The notes below the pieces were generated by a model. The model saw only the letters and a program-made list of their open reading frames with translations, searched no databases and was not told the origin of the DNA. This document shows positions 1-8,766 of a stretch of DNA of 64,000 nt, in pieces. Each line of letters opens with the position of its first letter. Position 1 is the stretch's first letter. Location of the stretch: the NCBI GenBank assembly GCA_017466365.1, contig JAFTUG010000016.1, positions 186,001-250,000 of the forward strand. The letters are read 5' to 3'. Source of the DNA: Clostridia bacterium. Lineage in GTDB: Bacteria; Bacillota; Clostridia; Oscillospirales; Acutalibacteraceae. Position numbers and translations under genes: made by a program.

Positions 1-221
1 ACTTCGCCATCGATGCTGTTCATCATTTTTTCGATTCCGTTTTCAATGTCCGGATTTTCTTCGATAAGACTCTCGGAAAGCAAATCAACAAATGCATCGG
101 CATCCTTCTCCACAATTGCCGTTTCGACCGGAGTTACATACTTATGTTCCTCATAAGCCTGAAAAATCGAAGTGAACGGCAGAAAAAGAAGCATGATATA
201 TCCTATAATTGATACAAGCAT
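1..221 (-). CDS. Partial N-terminus of an exported protein, possibly DUF5104-like
   Basis: The gene runs off the left edge, so only the first 73 residues are visible. The ATG at 221 is preceded by a GGGGG ribosome site. Residues 1-22 are hydrophobic and look like a signal peptide or membrane anchor. The following residues are acidic and end in the pattern GIEKMMNSIDGE, which resembles the start of DUF5104 proteins (small clostridial lipoprotein-like proteins of unknown function). No lipobox Cys is visible. The family assignment rests on this short stretch and is tentative. Confidence 0.5.
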   Translation of the reverse strand, partial: MLVSIIGYIMLLFLPFTSIFQAYEEHKYVTPVETAIVEKDADAFVDLLSESLIEENPDIENGIEKMMNSIDGE

Positions 222-287
222 TTTTATCCCCCTTTGTTTTTGGTATTTTTATTATATCATATTTATGGAAAAAAGCAATCGCTTTAG

Positions 288-305
288 GTTTACATGGGTG
301 TAAAC
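288..305. promoter_or_regulatory. Perfect inverted repeat upstream of the partial gene
   Basis: GTTTACA and TGTAAAC flank a 4-base centre, giving an 18-base dyad between tRNA-Gln and the leftmost gene. It lies upstream of a plausible minus-strand -10 (TATAAT at 251-256). This is operator-like, but no regulator can be named. Confidence 0.3.
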
Positions 306-380
306 TCTGCTTTACATCAGCTTATATATTGTCTTATAACGCCATGCATGATATGCTTTTTGAACAGCGGTTTAAAATAA

Positions 381-409
381 AAAAAGCACCGACATTGTCG
401 ATGCTTTTT
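381..409 (-). terminator. Intrinsic terminator of tRNA-Gln
   Basis: On the minus strand a GC-containing stem (AAAAAGCaTCGAC pairing with GTCGgTGCTTTTT) ends in a run of T, directly after the tRNA 3' end. Confidence 0.75.
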
Positions 410-411
410 AC

Positions 412-485
412 TGGCTGGGGAATAGGGATTTGAACCCCAACAAACAGAGTCAGAGTCTGTCGTGCTACCGTTACACTATTCCCCA
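412..485 (-). tRNA. tRNA-Gln (anticodon CUG)
   Basis: A full cloverleaf folds on the minus strand. The acceptor stem TGGGGAA pairs with TTCCCCA. The anticodon stem ACAGA/TCTGT closes the 7-base loop CTCTGAC, giving anticodon CTG. The T arm TGGGG/CCCTA closes the loop TTCAAAT. The discriminator base is G and the CCA end is encoded. The 74-base length is normal. The anticodon assigns it to glutamine CAG codons. Confidence 0.95.
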
Positions 486-667
486 ATGTAACTCGCAACT
501 GGGCTACGGATATATATTATACACAACAAAACGGAAAAGTCAACACTTTTTTTGAGAAAATTTTAATTTTTTTGAGATTTTTTCTTTGGCTTATTTTGCA
601 TTTTTCCTATTGTAAAAACCGCAGTCATATATTAGAATATATCCGAGGAAATTTTCGGAGGAATTTG

Positions 668-1804
668 ATGAAAAATTTTATCAAAAAACTTTTGAGTGCC
701 CGCAACAGACGGAAAATTTTGAGATTTCTTAATAAAATATGGCGTGCCTTTTGCTCGGTTCTGCCTCTTCGCAATGTTGTGCTTTTTTATTCCGTAAGGG
801 CTGACGGCAGGCTGCTTGAAAACGCAAAGGCGGTTTATGATGCTCTTGATGCAAAGAAAATAATTTTTGCTCATAAGCTTCCGCATTCGGTTAAAATAAA
901 GCCTCTTGCTTATTTTTATCTTATGACGAGCAGGGTTATTGTGACCGATGACTATGTCAGATACATGAGGGTTATAAAGCTCCGTGAGGGTCAAAAGCTC
1001 ATGCAGATATGGCATGCCTGCGGTGCGTTTAAAAAATTCGGGCTTGATGTGCCCTCGCAGCTTACTCCCGAGGAGGAAAAAGCAACCCATTCGCAGTATT
1101 CCGCAGTTGCCGTAACGGCTGAAAAATGCCGTGAGAGCTATGCGGGAGCTTTCGGAATAAGCAAGGAGGTTTGTCTGCCTCTCGGTCTGCCGAGAACGGA
1201 CAGTCTCATTAAATCTGCGCCCGAAATGTGTAAAAGCATATTTGAAAAATATCCCGATTTAAAGAATAAAAAAATCTATCTTTACTGCCCGACCTTCAGG
1301 GAGGAAAACGGTAAAAAGGTTGAATATAACCCCGAAATCAACTGGTCTGAATTAAGCAAATCCATGCAGAGCGACGAGGTGTTTATCATCCGCCGCCATC
1401 CGCTCATGGACTATCGCTTTGAAAACGGCGAATATCCGAATATTCTTGATTTATCGGGAGATTCTACCCTTGCGTTAACTGCGGCAAGCAAGATTATTAT
1501 AACCGATTATTCTTCGGTTATTTATGATGCTGCGCTGCTTTCCGTGCCCTCGGTTTTCTATTGCCCCGATTATAAAAAGTACGAAAGAGGATTTTATCTT
1601 GATTTCCCCGATGATTTACCCGGAGAAATGGTAACTGACGGCTCGCACTTGCTTGACTACATACGAAGAACCGCTGAAAATCCCCCCGCCGATAAAATCG
1701 AAAGGTTCAAAAATGAACAGCTTTCTGCCTGTGACGGCAAATCAACGCAAAGAGTTGTTGAGCTTATTGAAAAATGGCTGAAATTGCCTATGAGCTTTAT
1801 CTGA
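668..1804 (+). CDS. CDP-glycerol glycerophosphotransferase family protein (TagB/TagF type)
   Basis: Predicted to transfer glycerol-phosphate (or a related polyol phosphate) from a CDP-activated donor during teichoic acid or surface polymer synthesis at the cytoplasmic face of the membrane. The 378-residue protein carries the family motifs: QIWHACGAFKKFG in the first half, RHP in the middle, and TDYSSVIYDA followed by RGFYLDF near the C-terminus. The ATG at 668 is chosen over one 96 bases upstream because GGAGG precedes it at good spacing. No other teichoic acid gene is adjacent, so the acceptor is unknown. The family call is firm; the polymer is not. Confidence 0.85.
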   Translation: MKNFIKKLLSARNRRKILRFLNKIWRAFCSVLPLRNVVLFYSVRADGRLLENAKAVYDALDAKKIIFAHKLPHSVKIKPLAYFYLMTSRVIVTDDYVRYMRVIKLREGQKLMQIWHACGAFKKFGLDVPSQLTPEEEKATHSQYSAVAVTAEKCRESYAGAFGISKEVCLPLGLPRTDSLIKSAPEMCKSIFEKYPDLKNKKIYLYCPTFREENGKKVEYNPEINWSELSKSMQSDEVFIIRRHPLMDYRFENGEYPNILDLSGDSTLALTAASKIIITDYSSVIYDAALLSVPSVFYCPDYKKYERGFYLDFPDDLPGEMVTDGSHLLDYIRRTAENPPADKIERFKNEQLSACDGKSTQRVVELIEKWLKLPMSFI

Positions 1805-1887
1805 AATATCATTCCGAAACCTGAAAAAGTCAGGATATAACTGACATATCACAATATGCACTCGATGTGTTGAAAAAGGAGTAAAAT

Positions 1888-2445
1888 ATGGGCATATTAA
1901 GGTGGATAAGACAGAAAAAATACTATAAACGCACACCCGTTCTTGAAACCGAACGGCTGATTTTAAGACCGATAACTCCCGAAGATGCCGAAGCGGCATT
2001 TGTGTGGCTCAGCGATGAAAGAGTAAATAAATTTATGCCGTATAATATTTATAAAAACGTTGATGAAGTTTTGTATTGGATAAATGTATCGCTTCCCAAA
2101 ACAAAAGACTGCAGTTGGGGTTTTGCTCTCAAAGAAAACAATGTTCTTATAGGCAGCGGAAGCATCAAATTCAAAGAGAACTATAACGCATGGAATTTCG
2201 GCTATAATCTTAATTCTGATTATTGGGGTAACGGTTATGCTACCGAAGCAGCAAAACGAATGATAGAATATGTATATGAAGAACTCGGAGCAAGAGATTT
2301 TTGCGCCACACATGCAACAGATAACCCTGCATCTGGAAGGGTTCTGGAAAAATGCGGTCTTGTGTTTGACCACTACGACGAATACAGCACATTTGACGGT
2401 AAACAGACCTTCAAAGCAAAATTCTATAAAATGCATCTGGATTAA
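1888..2445 (+). CDS. GNAT acetyltransferase, RimJ/RimL-like
   Basis: A 185-residue acetyl-CoA dependent N-acetyltransferase. The N-terminal ETERLILRPITPEDA is the classic start of the Acetyltransf_3 (RimJ/RimL) subgroup. GYNLNSDYWGNGYATEA contains the acetyl-CoA pyrophosphate-binding region (normally Q/RxxGxG/A; here WGNGYA). NPASGRVLEKCGL is the conserved late motif. AAAGGAG precedes the ATG. Members of this group acetylate ribosomal protein N-termini or small molecules and antibiotics; the sequence does not show which. Confidence 0.85.
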   Translation: MGILRWIRQKKYYKRTPVLETERLILRPITPEDAEAAFVWLSDERVNKFMPYNIYKNVDEVLYWINVSLPKTKDCSWGFALKENNVLIGSGSIKFKENYNAWNFGYNLNSDYWGNGYATEAAKRMIEYVYEELGARDFCATHATDNPASGRVLEKCGLVFDHYDEYSTFDGKQTFKAKFYKMHLD

Positions 2446-2458
2446 AAACAATAAATAT

Positions 2459-2488
2459 CGCCCTGCCGAAAAAAATTCGGAGAGGGCG
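2459..2488 (+). terminator. Hairpin after the acetyltransferase
   Basis: CGCCCT and AGGGCG pair, with an inner CCGAA/TTCGG stem. No clear T-run follows, so termination is likely but not certain. Confidence 0.4.
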
Positions 2489-2571
2489 TAACACATTTGA
2501 CCTTACTCACATAACATGTGAATGTAAGCGGTTGGAAACAACGCTTCAAACCAAAACGGGGAGGTCAGATT

Positions 2572-2712
2572 ATGGGTTGCAATAACAACTGGTGCCTTTT
2601 CATCATCCTTATTCTTCTTTTCTGTAACGGCGATTGCGGCAACAACAGCTGCGGCTGCGGTTGCGGTGTGACAGCAAGAAGCAATGACTGCGGCTGCGGT
2701 TGCGGCTGCTAA
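2572..2712 (+). CDS. Small Cys-rich membrane-associated peptide (46 aa)
   Basis: A short protein beginning MGCNNNWC, then a hydrophobic helix (about residues 9-18), then a tail of Gly-Cys alternations (CGCGCG and CGCGCGC). It has 12 cysteines in 46 residues. GGGGAGG stands at good distance from the ATG at 2572. It resembles small clostridial proteins annotated as 'chorion class high-cysteine HCB protein 13', whose function is unknown. Its stop overlaps the stop of the convergent alcohol dehydrogenase gene by 4 bases. The strong ribosome site supports it as a real gene; a metal-binding role is only inferred. Confidence 0.7.
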   Translation: MGCNNNWCLFIILILLFCNGDCGNNSCGCGCGVTARSNDCGCGCGC

Positions 2713-3812
2713 CAGGTAGCGAGTATACCTGCCGCCTCCTCTTGTGTTAATCCGCCGGGGGAGGCGGTAAAATTTCTCGGAATTACGCTCTGCCAGCGCA
2801 GTGCGTATTTTTTTGCTTCTTCAGAGCTTATCTTAACCCCTTCAAGGTCGGTGAGAGAAGCGATAACCGATTTAACGGTATCGATATCTTCGGTCATATC
2901 AATAAATTGAGCATATTTTTCGGGCGCAAATTCTCTGCATCTGTCAATAAACGGAGCAAAGAATGCGGCGCATGCCGTGCCGTGGGGTATTCCGTAGTTT
3001 TCGGTTAAAACATAGCCGAGGGGGTGGGGGAATGCCGTGCCGCAGGTGTTGATGACAAGACCTGCATAGATTGATGAGTAATAAAGAGGTTCACGCAACT
3101 CGGGCGGAACAGTATCCGTTTCCGAAAGCGCTTTGAGGCATCTGTAAAGCTCGGGAATGCACTTTTCGGCAAAGAGCTTTATGATGCCTTTTCCCTTGGG
3201 CGTAAAATACCCCTCAATAGCATGGGCAAACGCATCAAGGGCGGTTGAAACCGTTGATTTATAAGGAAGAGACGAAGTGTATTTCGGGTCACAGAAGGAA
3301 ACCGCAGCATAGCAGTCGGGGCCTGAAATACTCTTTTTTATTCCCGTTTCATCGTTGGTTAAAACAGCAACGGCGGTCACTTCGCTGCCCGTGCCTGCGG
3401 TTGTGCCGATAAGAGCAACGGGAAGGGGAGCAAGACTGTATTCTCTTTTGTAAATATCAATCGGCGAAAGCTCGGGATTTGAGGCGTAAATCGCAATTGC
3501 TTTTGCGGCGTCAAGCACGGAGCCGCCGCCTATTCCGAGAAGAAAATCCGCATTCGCTTTTCTTGCGGCAATTCCTGCCTTGTGACATACGGAAATGAGC
3601 GGGTTTTCACCGATTTCATCAAATATTTCATAGCCGATATTTTCTTTTTCGAGTGCGGCTTTTGCATCGTCAAGTGCGCCGCTTTTTATTGCTCCGGACT
3701 TGCCTGTTAAAATCAGACATTTTGAGCCGAGAGAATTAAAAACAGAGGAATTTTCCGCAACTGTATTTTCTCCCCATATGCATTTTACGGGCATGTATAC
3801 CGAATCCGACAT
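2709..3812 (-). CDS. Iron-containing alcohol dehydrogenase
   Basis: A 367-residue group III (Fe-ADH) oxidoreductase that interconverts an alcohol and an aldehyde or ketone with NAD(P)H. The dinucleotide-binding GIGGGSVLDAAK is at about residues 93-104. The usual metal ligands are present: Asp and His in LDAFAHAIEGY, then the histidines of FPHPLGY and IPHGTACA. AAAGGAG lies upstream of the ATG. The gene is not clearly in an operon, so the substrate (butanol, propanediol or another fermentation product) cannot be read from context. Confidence 0.9.
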   Translation of the reverse strand: MSDSVYMPVKCIWGENTVAENSSVFNSLGSKCLILTGKSGAIKSGALDDAKAALEKENIGYEIFDEIGENPLISVCHKAGIAARKANADFLLGIGGGSVLDAAKAIAIYASNPELSPIDIYKREYSLAPLPVALIGTTAGTGSEVTAVAVLTNDETGIKKSISGPDCYAAVSFCDPKYTSSLPYKSTVSTALDAFAHAIEGYFTPKGKGIIKLFAEKCIPELYRCLKALSETDTVPPELREPLYYSSIYAGLVINTCGTAFPHPLGYVLTENYGIPHGTACAAFFAPFIDRCREFAPEKYAQFIDMTEDIDTVKSVIASLTDLEGVKISSEEAKKYALRWQSVIPRNFTASPGGLTQEEAAGILATC

Positions 3813-3891
3813 AATAACACTCCTTTAATGTGTTTCTGCGATAATATTAACATATTTTCCTGCAAATTCAAATATTTTTCGGTGAAAATGT

Positions 3892-3931
3892 AACATTTAA
3901 GGTTGAAATGTTTCACTTTTAGGTGTATTAT
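3892..3931 (+). promoter_or_regulatory. Promoter and candidate operator of the apbE-rnf operon
   Basis: TTGAAA at 3903-3908 and TATTAT at 3926-3931 are separated by 17 bases. An inverted repeat, AACATTT (3892-3898) and AAATGTT (3906-3912), overlaps the -35 element, as a repressor site would. The regulator is unknown. Confidence 0.55.
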
Positions 3932-3974
3932 ATATAAATAAAATATATCGATTAATATGGGCAGGTGTCGGGCG

Positions 3975-4976
3975 ATGAAGAAAACAGCGATTGCAGCCGT
4001 CATAATTGTTGCGGCGGTTTTTGTTGCTTTTCTTGCTTATGACGGCGCAGTAAACAAGGAGTATTCCTCCGACTTTTTTGTGATGAATACTTATGCAACG
4101 GCAAAGCTTACCGGCTCAAAATCAAAAGAAGCGGCCGATGAAATACGCAGCCTTACCGAAACACTCGATAAGGGAATCCTGTCACGCACAAGCGAAAATT
4201 CCGTGGTTTCTTTACTGAACGTAAACGGTGCGGGAGATGCGGAAAAAATTTCAGACTATCTTGAAATTCTTTTTGATGTGTGCCGAAAGAGCGGCGGAGC
4301 GTTTGATTTCACTCTCGGTGCTGTAAGCGACCTTTGGAGCTTTGGCTCAAACCCTAAATTGCCCGATGACTCTGCAATCAGAGAAGCTCTTTCTCATACG
4401 GGATATGAAAAGCTAAAGCTTACCGAAAACGAGCTTGTTTTCGGCGATAAATCGGCGGTTATTGATTTCGGTGCGGCAGGCAAAGGAATTGCACTTGATG
4501 AAATAAAGGCTGTTCTTTTTGAAAAAAAGATAAAGCAAGCGGTTGTCAGTGTCGGCGGAAGTGTTTTGCTCATGGGTGATAAGGAATTTACCGTGGGAAT
4601 AAGAAATCCCGAGGGCAATTCAGGCAGCTATATTGCAAAGCTTCATATTCCCGAAGGCTGTGTTTCAACCTCCGGCAGCTATGAGCAGCAGTTTGAGGCG
4701 AACGGCAGAAAATATCATCATATTCTTGACCCCGAAACGGGTTATCCCGTTGATAACGGTCTTTTGAGCGTAACGATTATTTCACAAAGCGGAATTTTGA
4801 GCGATGCTCTTTCAACGGCATGCTTTGTTCTCGGATATGAAAAAGGAAAGGCACTTGCAGAGGCTTATGACTGCGGCGTGGTTTTTGTTGCCGATGACAA
4901 AAAAATTTATGCTGAAAACGGCGCTGAAAATTTCATTGAAATAACAGATGATGCATATACTTTGGTGATGCAATGA
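3975..4976 (+). CDS. apbE: FAD:protein FMN transferase
   Basis: ApbE uses FAD to attach FMN covalently to a Thr or Ser of target proteins, with Mg2+ as cofactor, on the outer face of the membrane. The 333-residue protein has an N-terminal hydrophobic anchor (about residues 5-21), the MNTYATAKL start of the catalytic fold, FDFTLGAVSDLW, FGAAGKGIALD in the middle and HHILDPETGYPVD near the metal site. The ATG at 3975 is preferred over one 18 bases upstream because an AGGTG site precedes it. It heads the Rnf operon, whose RnfD and RnfG subunits each carry an FMN-acceptor motif, so they are the obvious substrates. The next gene overlaps it by 4 bases. Confidence 0.93.
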   Translation: MKKTAIAAVIIVAAVFVAFLAYDGAVNKEYSSDFFVMNTYATAKLTGSKSKEAADEIRSLTETLDKGILSRTSENSVVSLLNVNGAGDAEKISDYLEILFDVCRKSGGAFDFTLGAVSDLWSFGSNPKLPDDSAIREALSHTGYEKLKLTENELVFGDKSAVIDFGAAGKGIALDEIKAVLFEKKIKQAVVSVGGSVLLMGDKEFTVGIRNPEGNSGSYIAKLHIPEGCVSTSGSYEQQFEANGRKYHHILDPETGYPVDNGLLSVTIISQSGILSDALSTACFVLGYEKGKALAEAYDCGVVFVADDKKIYAENGAENFIEITDDAYTLVMQ

Positions 4977-5344
4977 ATATAAAATTTATAAAAAAAGGCG
5001 ATATTGCCGTTATCGGTGTTATTATTCTTATTGCGGCGGCGTTTATGCTTTGGAGCAATTCAAAGAGCGAAGCCGTGCAGGCGGTGATAACCGTTGACGG
5101 CGAGGTAATCGAAACGGTTGACCTCGGCAGTGTTAAAGAAAAGATAACGGTTATTCCCGCAACCTCTCCGAGGGTTGTGATAACCGCCGAAAACGGAAAA
5201 ATCCGTTTTGAGTCAGCCGAATGTGAGGACAAGCTCTGCGTTGCCTGCGGAGATTTAAGCAAGCACGGAGATACCGCAGTTTGTCTGCCTTCAAAAACCG
5301 TTATTACGGTAACGGGCAGCGATGTTGATGCGGTGGTTTACTGA
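4973..5344 (+). CDS. NusG domain II-containing membrane-anchored protein
   Basis: A 123-residue protein with one N-terminal transmembrane helix (about residues 10-28) and an exported beta-rich domain. The domain ends in CEDKLCVACGDLSKHGDT and a following CLPSKTVI, the signature of the NusG_II family (PF07009). The family commonly sits beside Gx transporters and electron-transport genes in clostridia, but its role is not established. Its ATG overlaps the apbE stop as ATGA, implying translational coupling. Confidence 0.85.
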   Translation: MNIKFIKKGDIAVIGVIILIAAAFMLWSNSKSEAVQAVITVDGEVIETVDLGSVKEKITVIPATSPRVVITAENGKIRFESAECEDKLCVACGDLSKHGDTAVCLPSKTVITVTGSDVDAVVY

Positions 5345-5345
5345 T

Positions 5346-5867
5346 ATGAAGAAAAATATTGCATATAAAACGGCGCTTTCGGCGATACTCTGTGCTCTGG
5401 CTCTTTCGCTGGGATTTTTAGAGAGCCTGATTCCGCCGATACCGCTTCTTCCCCCCGGAGCAAAGCCGGGACTTTCAAATATTATAACAATGTTTGCCGC
5501 AGGAAGTATCGGACTTGCACAAGCAATTATGATTGTTGTTGTAAAAGGCTGTTTTGCTTTTGTTACAAGAGGCTTTACGGCAGGGATAATGAGCCTTTCG
5601 GGAGGAATATTCTCGGCGGTTGTTATGTATTTTCTTTTGAAATACAGCGGCAAAATATTCGGCTTAATCGGAATATCCGTTTTAAGCGCATTGGCTCACA
5701 ATATCGGGCAGCTTTTTGCGGCGGTATTCATTACAGGCACTGCAAGCATTGCTTACTATGCTCCTGCACTTGCGGTTTTCGGCATCGCGACGGGTGCAAT
5801 AACCGGCGTTATTTTCAAAGCGGTTATTCCCGCTTTAGATAAATTAAAACAACACTTCTTTATATAA
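5346..5867 (+). CDS. Gx transporter family membrane protein
   Basis: A very hydrophobic protein of 173 residues with about five transmembrane helices, matching the family once named heptaprenyl diphosphate synthase component I (PF07456). The family-typical proline stretch PPIPLLPPGAKPGLSNI is near residues 34-50. The start at 5346 follows the previous stop by one base; a start 24 bases earlier is possible but would overlap and has no better ribosome site. The transported compound is unknown. Its place just ahead of rnfC is typical in clostridia. Confidence 0.8.
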   Translation: MKKNIAYKTALSAILCALALSLGFLESLIPPIPLLPPGAKPGLSNIITMFAAGSIGLAQAIMIVVVKGCFAFVTRGFTAGIMSLSGGIFSAVVMYFLLKYSGKIFGLIGISVLSALAHNIGQLFAAVFITGTASIAYYAPALAVFGIATGAITGVIFKAVIPALDKLKQHFFI

Positions 5868-5888
5868 ACACAGATTGGAGATGATATT

Positions 5889-7235
5889 ATGGTTAAGGCA
5901 GTTGACGGCGTATTAAAGGCTGTTAAAAAAGTCAGAGGCGGCGTTAAGGTTGATCATCATAAAAACACTGCCGAATCCGAAGTTGTCAGACTTCCCATAC
6001 CCGCAAAGGTTACAATCCCCATGCAGCAGCATATCGGCGCACCGTGTGAGCCTCTTGTAAAGGTGGGCGACGAGGTGGCTGTTGGTCAGATTATCGGTGA
6101 TACTGATAAATTCGTGAGCGCACCTATTCACGCATCTGTTTCGGGCAAGGTTATAGCTGTAGGTGATGTAAAGCTCCCCAACGGAGTTATGTCCAGGGCG
6201 GTAACTATTGAATCGGACGGTGAAATGCGCCTTTGGGAGGGCCTTGAGCCTCCTAAAGTTGAAACAAAAGAGGATTTCATCAAGGCGGTCAGAGCTTCGG
6301 GACTTGTAGGTCTCGGCGGTGCGGGTTTCCCGACCCATATAAAGCTCAACTTCCCTGCCGATAAGAATATCGATACCCTTATTATCAACGCTGCGGAATG
6401 CGAGCCTTACATAACCGTTGACTACCGTGAATGCATGGAAAATTCATGGGATATTCTTTCAAGTGTTTATACTCTTAAGGATATTCTCGGTTTCAAGAGG
6501 GTTGTTATTGCTGCGGAGGATAACAAGCCCGAGGCATTCAAGGTTCTTAAAAATATTGCGGACCATAAGGATGATGTTGACGACGAGGTTCAGCTTATGA
6601 TTCTCGAATCGAAATATCCTCAAGGTGCAGAAAAAATGATGGTTCAGTCCGCAACAGGCAGAAGAGTTCCTCCCGGAAAACTCCCTGCCGATGTCGGCTG
6701 CGTTGTTCTGAATGTTACTTCGGCCGCATTTATTGCACGATACCTCAAAACGGGCAAGCCGCTTGTAAGCCGTTCACTCACCGTAGACGGCTCTGCAATT
6801 GCAAATCCCAAAAACGTAAGAGTTCCCATCGGAACAAATATCAGCGATATCATTGATTTCTGCGGCGGCTTCAAAACAGAGCCCTGCAAAATCTTAACGG
6901 GCGGCCCGATGATGGGTCTTGCCATAGTAGGCACGGATTTGCCCGTCCTCAAGCAGAACAACGCAATTCTTGCTTTCTCAAAGGATGATGCTGTTCTCAA
7001 GCCCGAAACTGACTGTATCCGCTGCGGCAGATGCGCAATCGCCTGCCCGATGAGTCTTATGCCCACAAATATTGTAAGAGCGGCAAAGGCAAAGGATCCG
7101 GAAGCACTTAAGCAGCTCGGTATTACGGTTTGTATGGAATGCGGAAGCTGTGCATTTGCTTGCCCCGCAGGCAAACCCCTTGTTCAGCATATGCGCCTTG
7201 CAAAGGCAATTTTAAGAGAGGAGGGCAATAAGTAA
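5889..7235 (+). CDS. rnfC: Rnf complex subunit RnfC
   Basis: A 448-residue peripheral iron-sulfur subunit of the ferredoxin:NAD+ oxidoreductase, on the cytoplasmic side, where NAD+ is bound and reduced. The early region holds the RnfC barrel sandwich hybrid (IGAPCEPLVKVGDEV). The Gly-rich GLVGLGGAGFPTHIK follows at about residues 139-153. Two [4Fe-4S] motifs, CIRCGRCAIACP and CMECGSCAFACP, start near residues 376 and 415. GGAG lies upstream of the ATG. The rnfD start codon overlaps its stop by one base. Confidence 0.95.
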   Translation: MVKAVDGVLKAVKKVRGGVKVDHHKNTAESEVVRLPIPAKVTIPMQQHIGAPCEPLVKVGDEVAVGQIIGDTDKFVSAPIHASVSGKVIAVGDVKLPNGVMSRAVTIESDGEMRLWEGLEPPKVETKEDFIKAVRASGLVGLGGAGFPTHIKLNFPADKNIDTLIINAAECEPYITVDYRECMENSWDILSSVYTLKDILGFKRVVIAAEDNKPEAFKVLKNIADHKDDVDDEVQLMILESKYPQGAEKMMVQSATGRRVPPGKLPADVGCVVLNVTSAAFIARYLKTGKPLVSRSLTVDGSAIANPKNVRVPIGTNISDIIDFCGGFKTEPCKILTGGPMMGLAIVGTDLPVLKQNNAILAFSKDDAVLKPETDCIRCGRCAIACPMSLMPTNIVRAAKAKDPEALKQLGITVCMECGSCAFACPAGKPLVQHMRLAKAILREEGNK

Positions 7236-8215
7236 TGGTTGACGGAAAAAAGCTTGTTGTAAGTGCGTCGCCTCATCTTCGCACAAAGGACACAACACAG
7301 CGTATAATGCTTGATGTTATTATTGCACTTATCCCTGCTCTCATTGCGGCGATAGTGCTTTTCGGCCCCCGTGTTCTTGCAGTTACCGCAACAACGGTTA
7401 TTTCAGCCGTACTTTCCGAATTCGTTGCTAGAAAGGTTATGAAGCGCCACAACACCATTCAGGATTTGAGCGCAGTTGTAACAGGTCTTATTCTCGCATT
7501 CAATCTTCCGGTAAGTATTCCTCTCTGGATGGCTGCAATCGGCAGCTTCTTTGCAATCGTTGTTGTTAAGCAGATGTTCGGCGGTATCGGTCAGAACTTT
7601 GCAAACCCTGCAATCGTTGCAAGAATAGTTCTTCTTCTCTCCTTCGGTCAGGCAATGGGTAACTGGACTGCTCCTCTTTCATGGAAAACCGATGCAGTTT
7701 CAACCGCAACACCCCTTGCAATTATCGGCGGTGAGTCAACAGAAGCTCTGCCCTCTCTTCTTGATATGTTCCTCGGCATAAGAGGCGGCTGTCTCGGCGA
7801 AACATGTTCGCTCGCTCTTATCGTCGGCGGCATCTACCTCATGGCAAGAAAGGTTATTTCCTATAAAATCCCCGTTGCATTTATCGGTACGGTTGCTGTT
7901 ATCATGCTTATTGCAGGTAAATTTGACCTTGAATTTGTTGCTTATGAGCTTATGGGCGGCGGACTTCTTCTCGGTGCGTTCTTTATGGCAACCGATTATT
8001 CCACAAGTCCCATCAAATCCAATGCAAAAATTGTTTTCGGCGTAGGCTGCGGACTTTTAACATGCGTTATCAGACTTTTCGCTTCTCTTCCCGAAGGCGT
8101 ATCATTCGCAATTCTTATTATGAACCTTCTTGTTCCTCATATTGAAACAATCATGGCCCCCAAGCCCTTCGGCACGGTTAAGGAAAAAAAGGCAAAGGAG
8201 GGTGAAGCAAAATGA
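7235..8215 (+). CDS. rnfD: Rnf complex subunit RnfD
   Basis: A 326-residue integral membrane subunit with about nine to ten helices and covalently bound FMN. The flavin site is seen as DAVSTATPLA near residues 153-162, the acceptor being the Thr before Pro. It works with RnfG and the other membrane subunits to couple electron flow from ferredoxin to Na+ or H+ export. Start and stop overlap the neighbouring genes, so it is translationally coupled to rnfC and rnfG. Confidence 0.95.
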   Translation: MVDGKKLVVSASPHLRTKDTTQRIMLDVIIALIPALIAAIVLFGPRVLAVTATTVISAVLSEFVARKVMKRHNTIQDLSAVVTGLILAFNLPVSIPLWMAAIGSFFAIVVVKQMFGGIGQNFANPAIVARIVLLLSFGQAMGNWTAPLSWKTDAVSTATPLAIIGGESTEALPSLLDMFLGIRGGCLGETCSLALIVGGIYLMARKVISYKIPVAFIGTVAVIMLIAGKFDLEFVAYELMGGGLLLGAFFMATDYSTSPIKSNAKIVFGVGCGLLTCVIRLFASLPEGVSFAILIMNLLVPHIETIMAPKPFGTVKEKKAKEGEAK

Positions 8216-8766
8216 AAAGCTTAAAGGATTATCTTGTTCCTACAATCACCCTTTTTGTTATCTGCCTTATTGCAACCGTTCTTCTCGGTTTCACAAATCA
8301 GGTAACTGCTCCGATTATAGAGCAGCTTGCAGTTGAAACCGAAATAAAATCAAGGCAGACAGTTTTTGCCGATGCGGCTTCCTTCGGCGAAGCAAAAATA
8401 TCGGATGACGGTACAAGCGTTGTTGCCGCACTCGATGAAAACGGTGCAACAATCGGATATGTTGTTGTTAATACAGCAAAGGGCTACGGCGGAGATATCT
8501 CTGTTATGACAGGCGTTGATACCGAAGGAAAAGTAACGGGTGTTAACATCCTTTCGCATGCGGAAACAGCAGGTCTCGGTGCAAAAGCAACAGAAACAAG
8601 CTTCCGTGATAAATTCATTGGTCTTGTTAGCGGTATCACCGTTTCAAAGGACAAAGCAGGCGAAAACTCAATCGATGCCATTACCGGCGCAACTATAACA
8701 TCAAGAGCGGTTGTCAATGCAGTCAATGCCGCAATTGAAGCAGCAGGAGGTGAGAACATTGGCTGA
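8212..8766 (+). CDS. rnfG: Rnf complex subunit RnfG
   Basis: A 184-residue subunit with one N-terminal transmembrane helix (about residues 10-30) and an extracytoplasmic FMN-binding domain. DAITGATITSRAV near residues 155-167 contains the SGAT-type acceptor (here TGAT) for covalent FMN, the site ApbE modifies. It starts 4 bases inside rnfD. Confidence 0.95.
   Translation: MKSLKDYLVPTITLFVICLIATVLLGFTNQVTAPIIEQLAVETEIKSRQTVFADAASFGEAKISDDGTSVVAALDENGATIGYVVVNTAKGYGGDISVMTGVDTEGKVTGVNILSHAETAGLGAKATETSFRDKFIGLVSGITVSKDKAGENSIDAITGATITSRAVVNAVNAAIEAAGGENIG

Noticed and set aside
2459..2488. Transcription attenuator for the Cys-rich peptide
   Set aside because: The hairpin follows the acetyltransferase stop and has no alternative fold or T-run that would support attenuation.
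8711..8758. ATG start 48 bases upstream for rnfE
   Set aside because: It would overlap rnfG by 56 bases without a ribosome site; the TTG at 8759 has a perfect GGAGGTGA.
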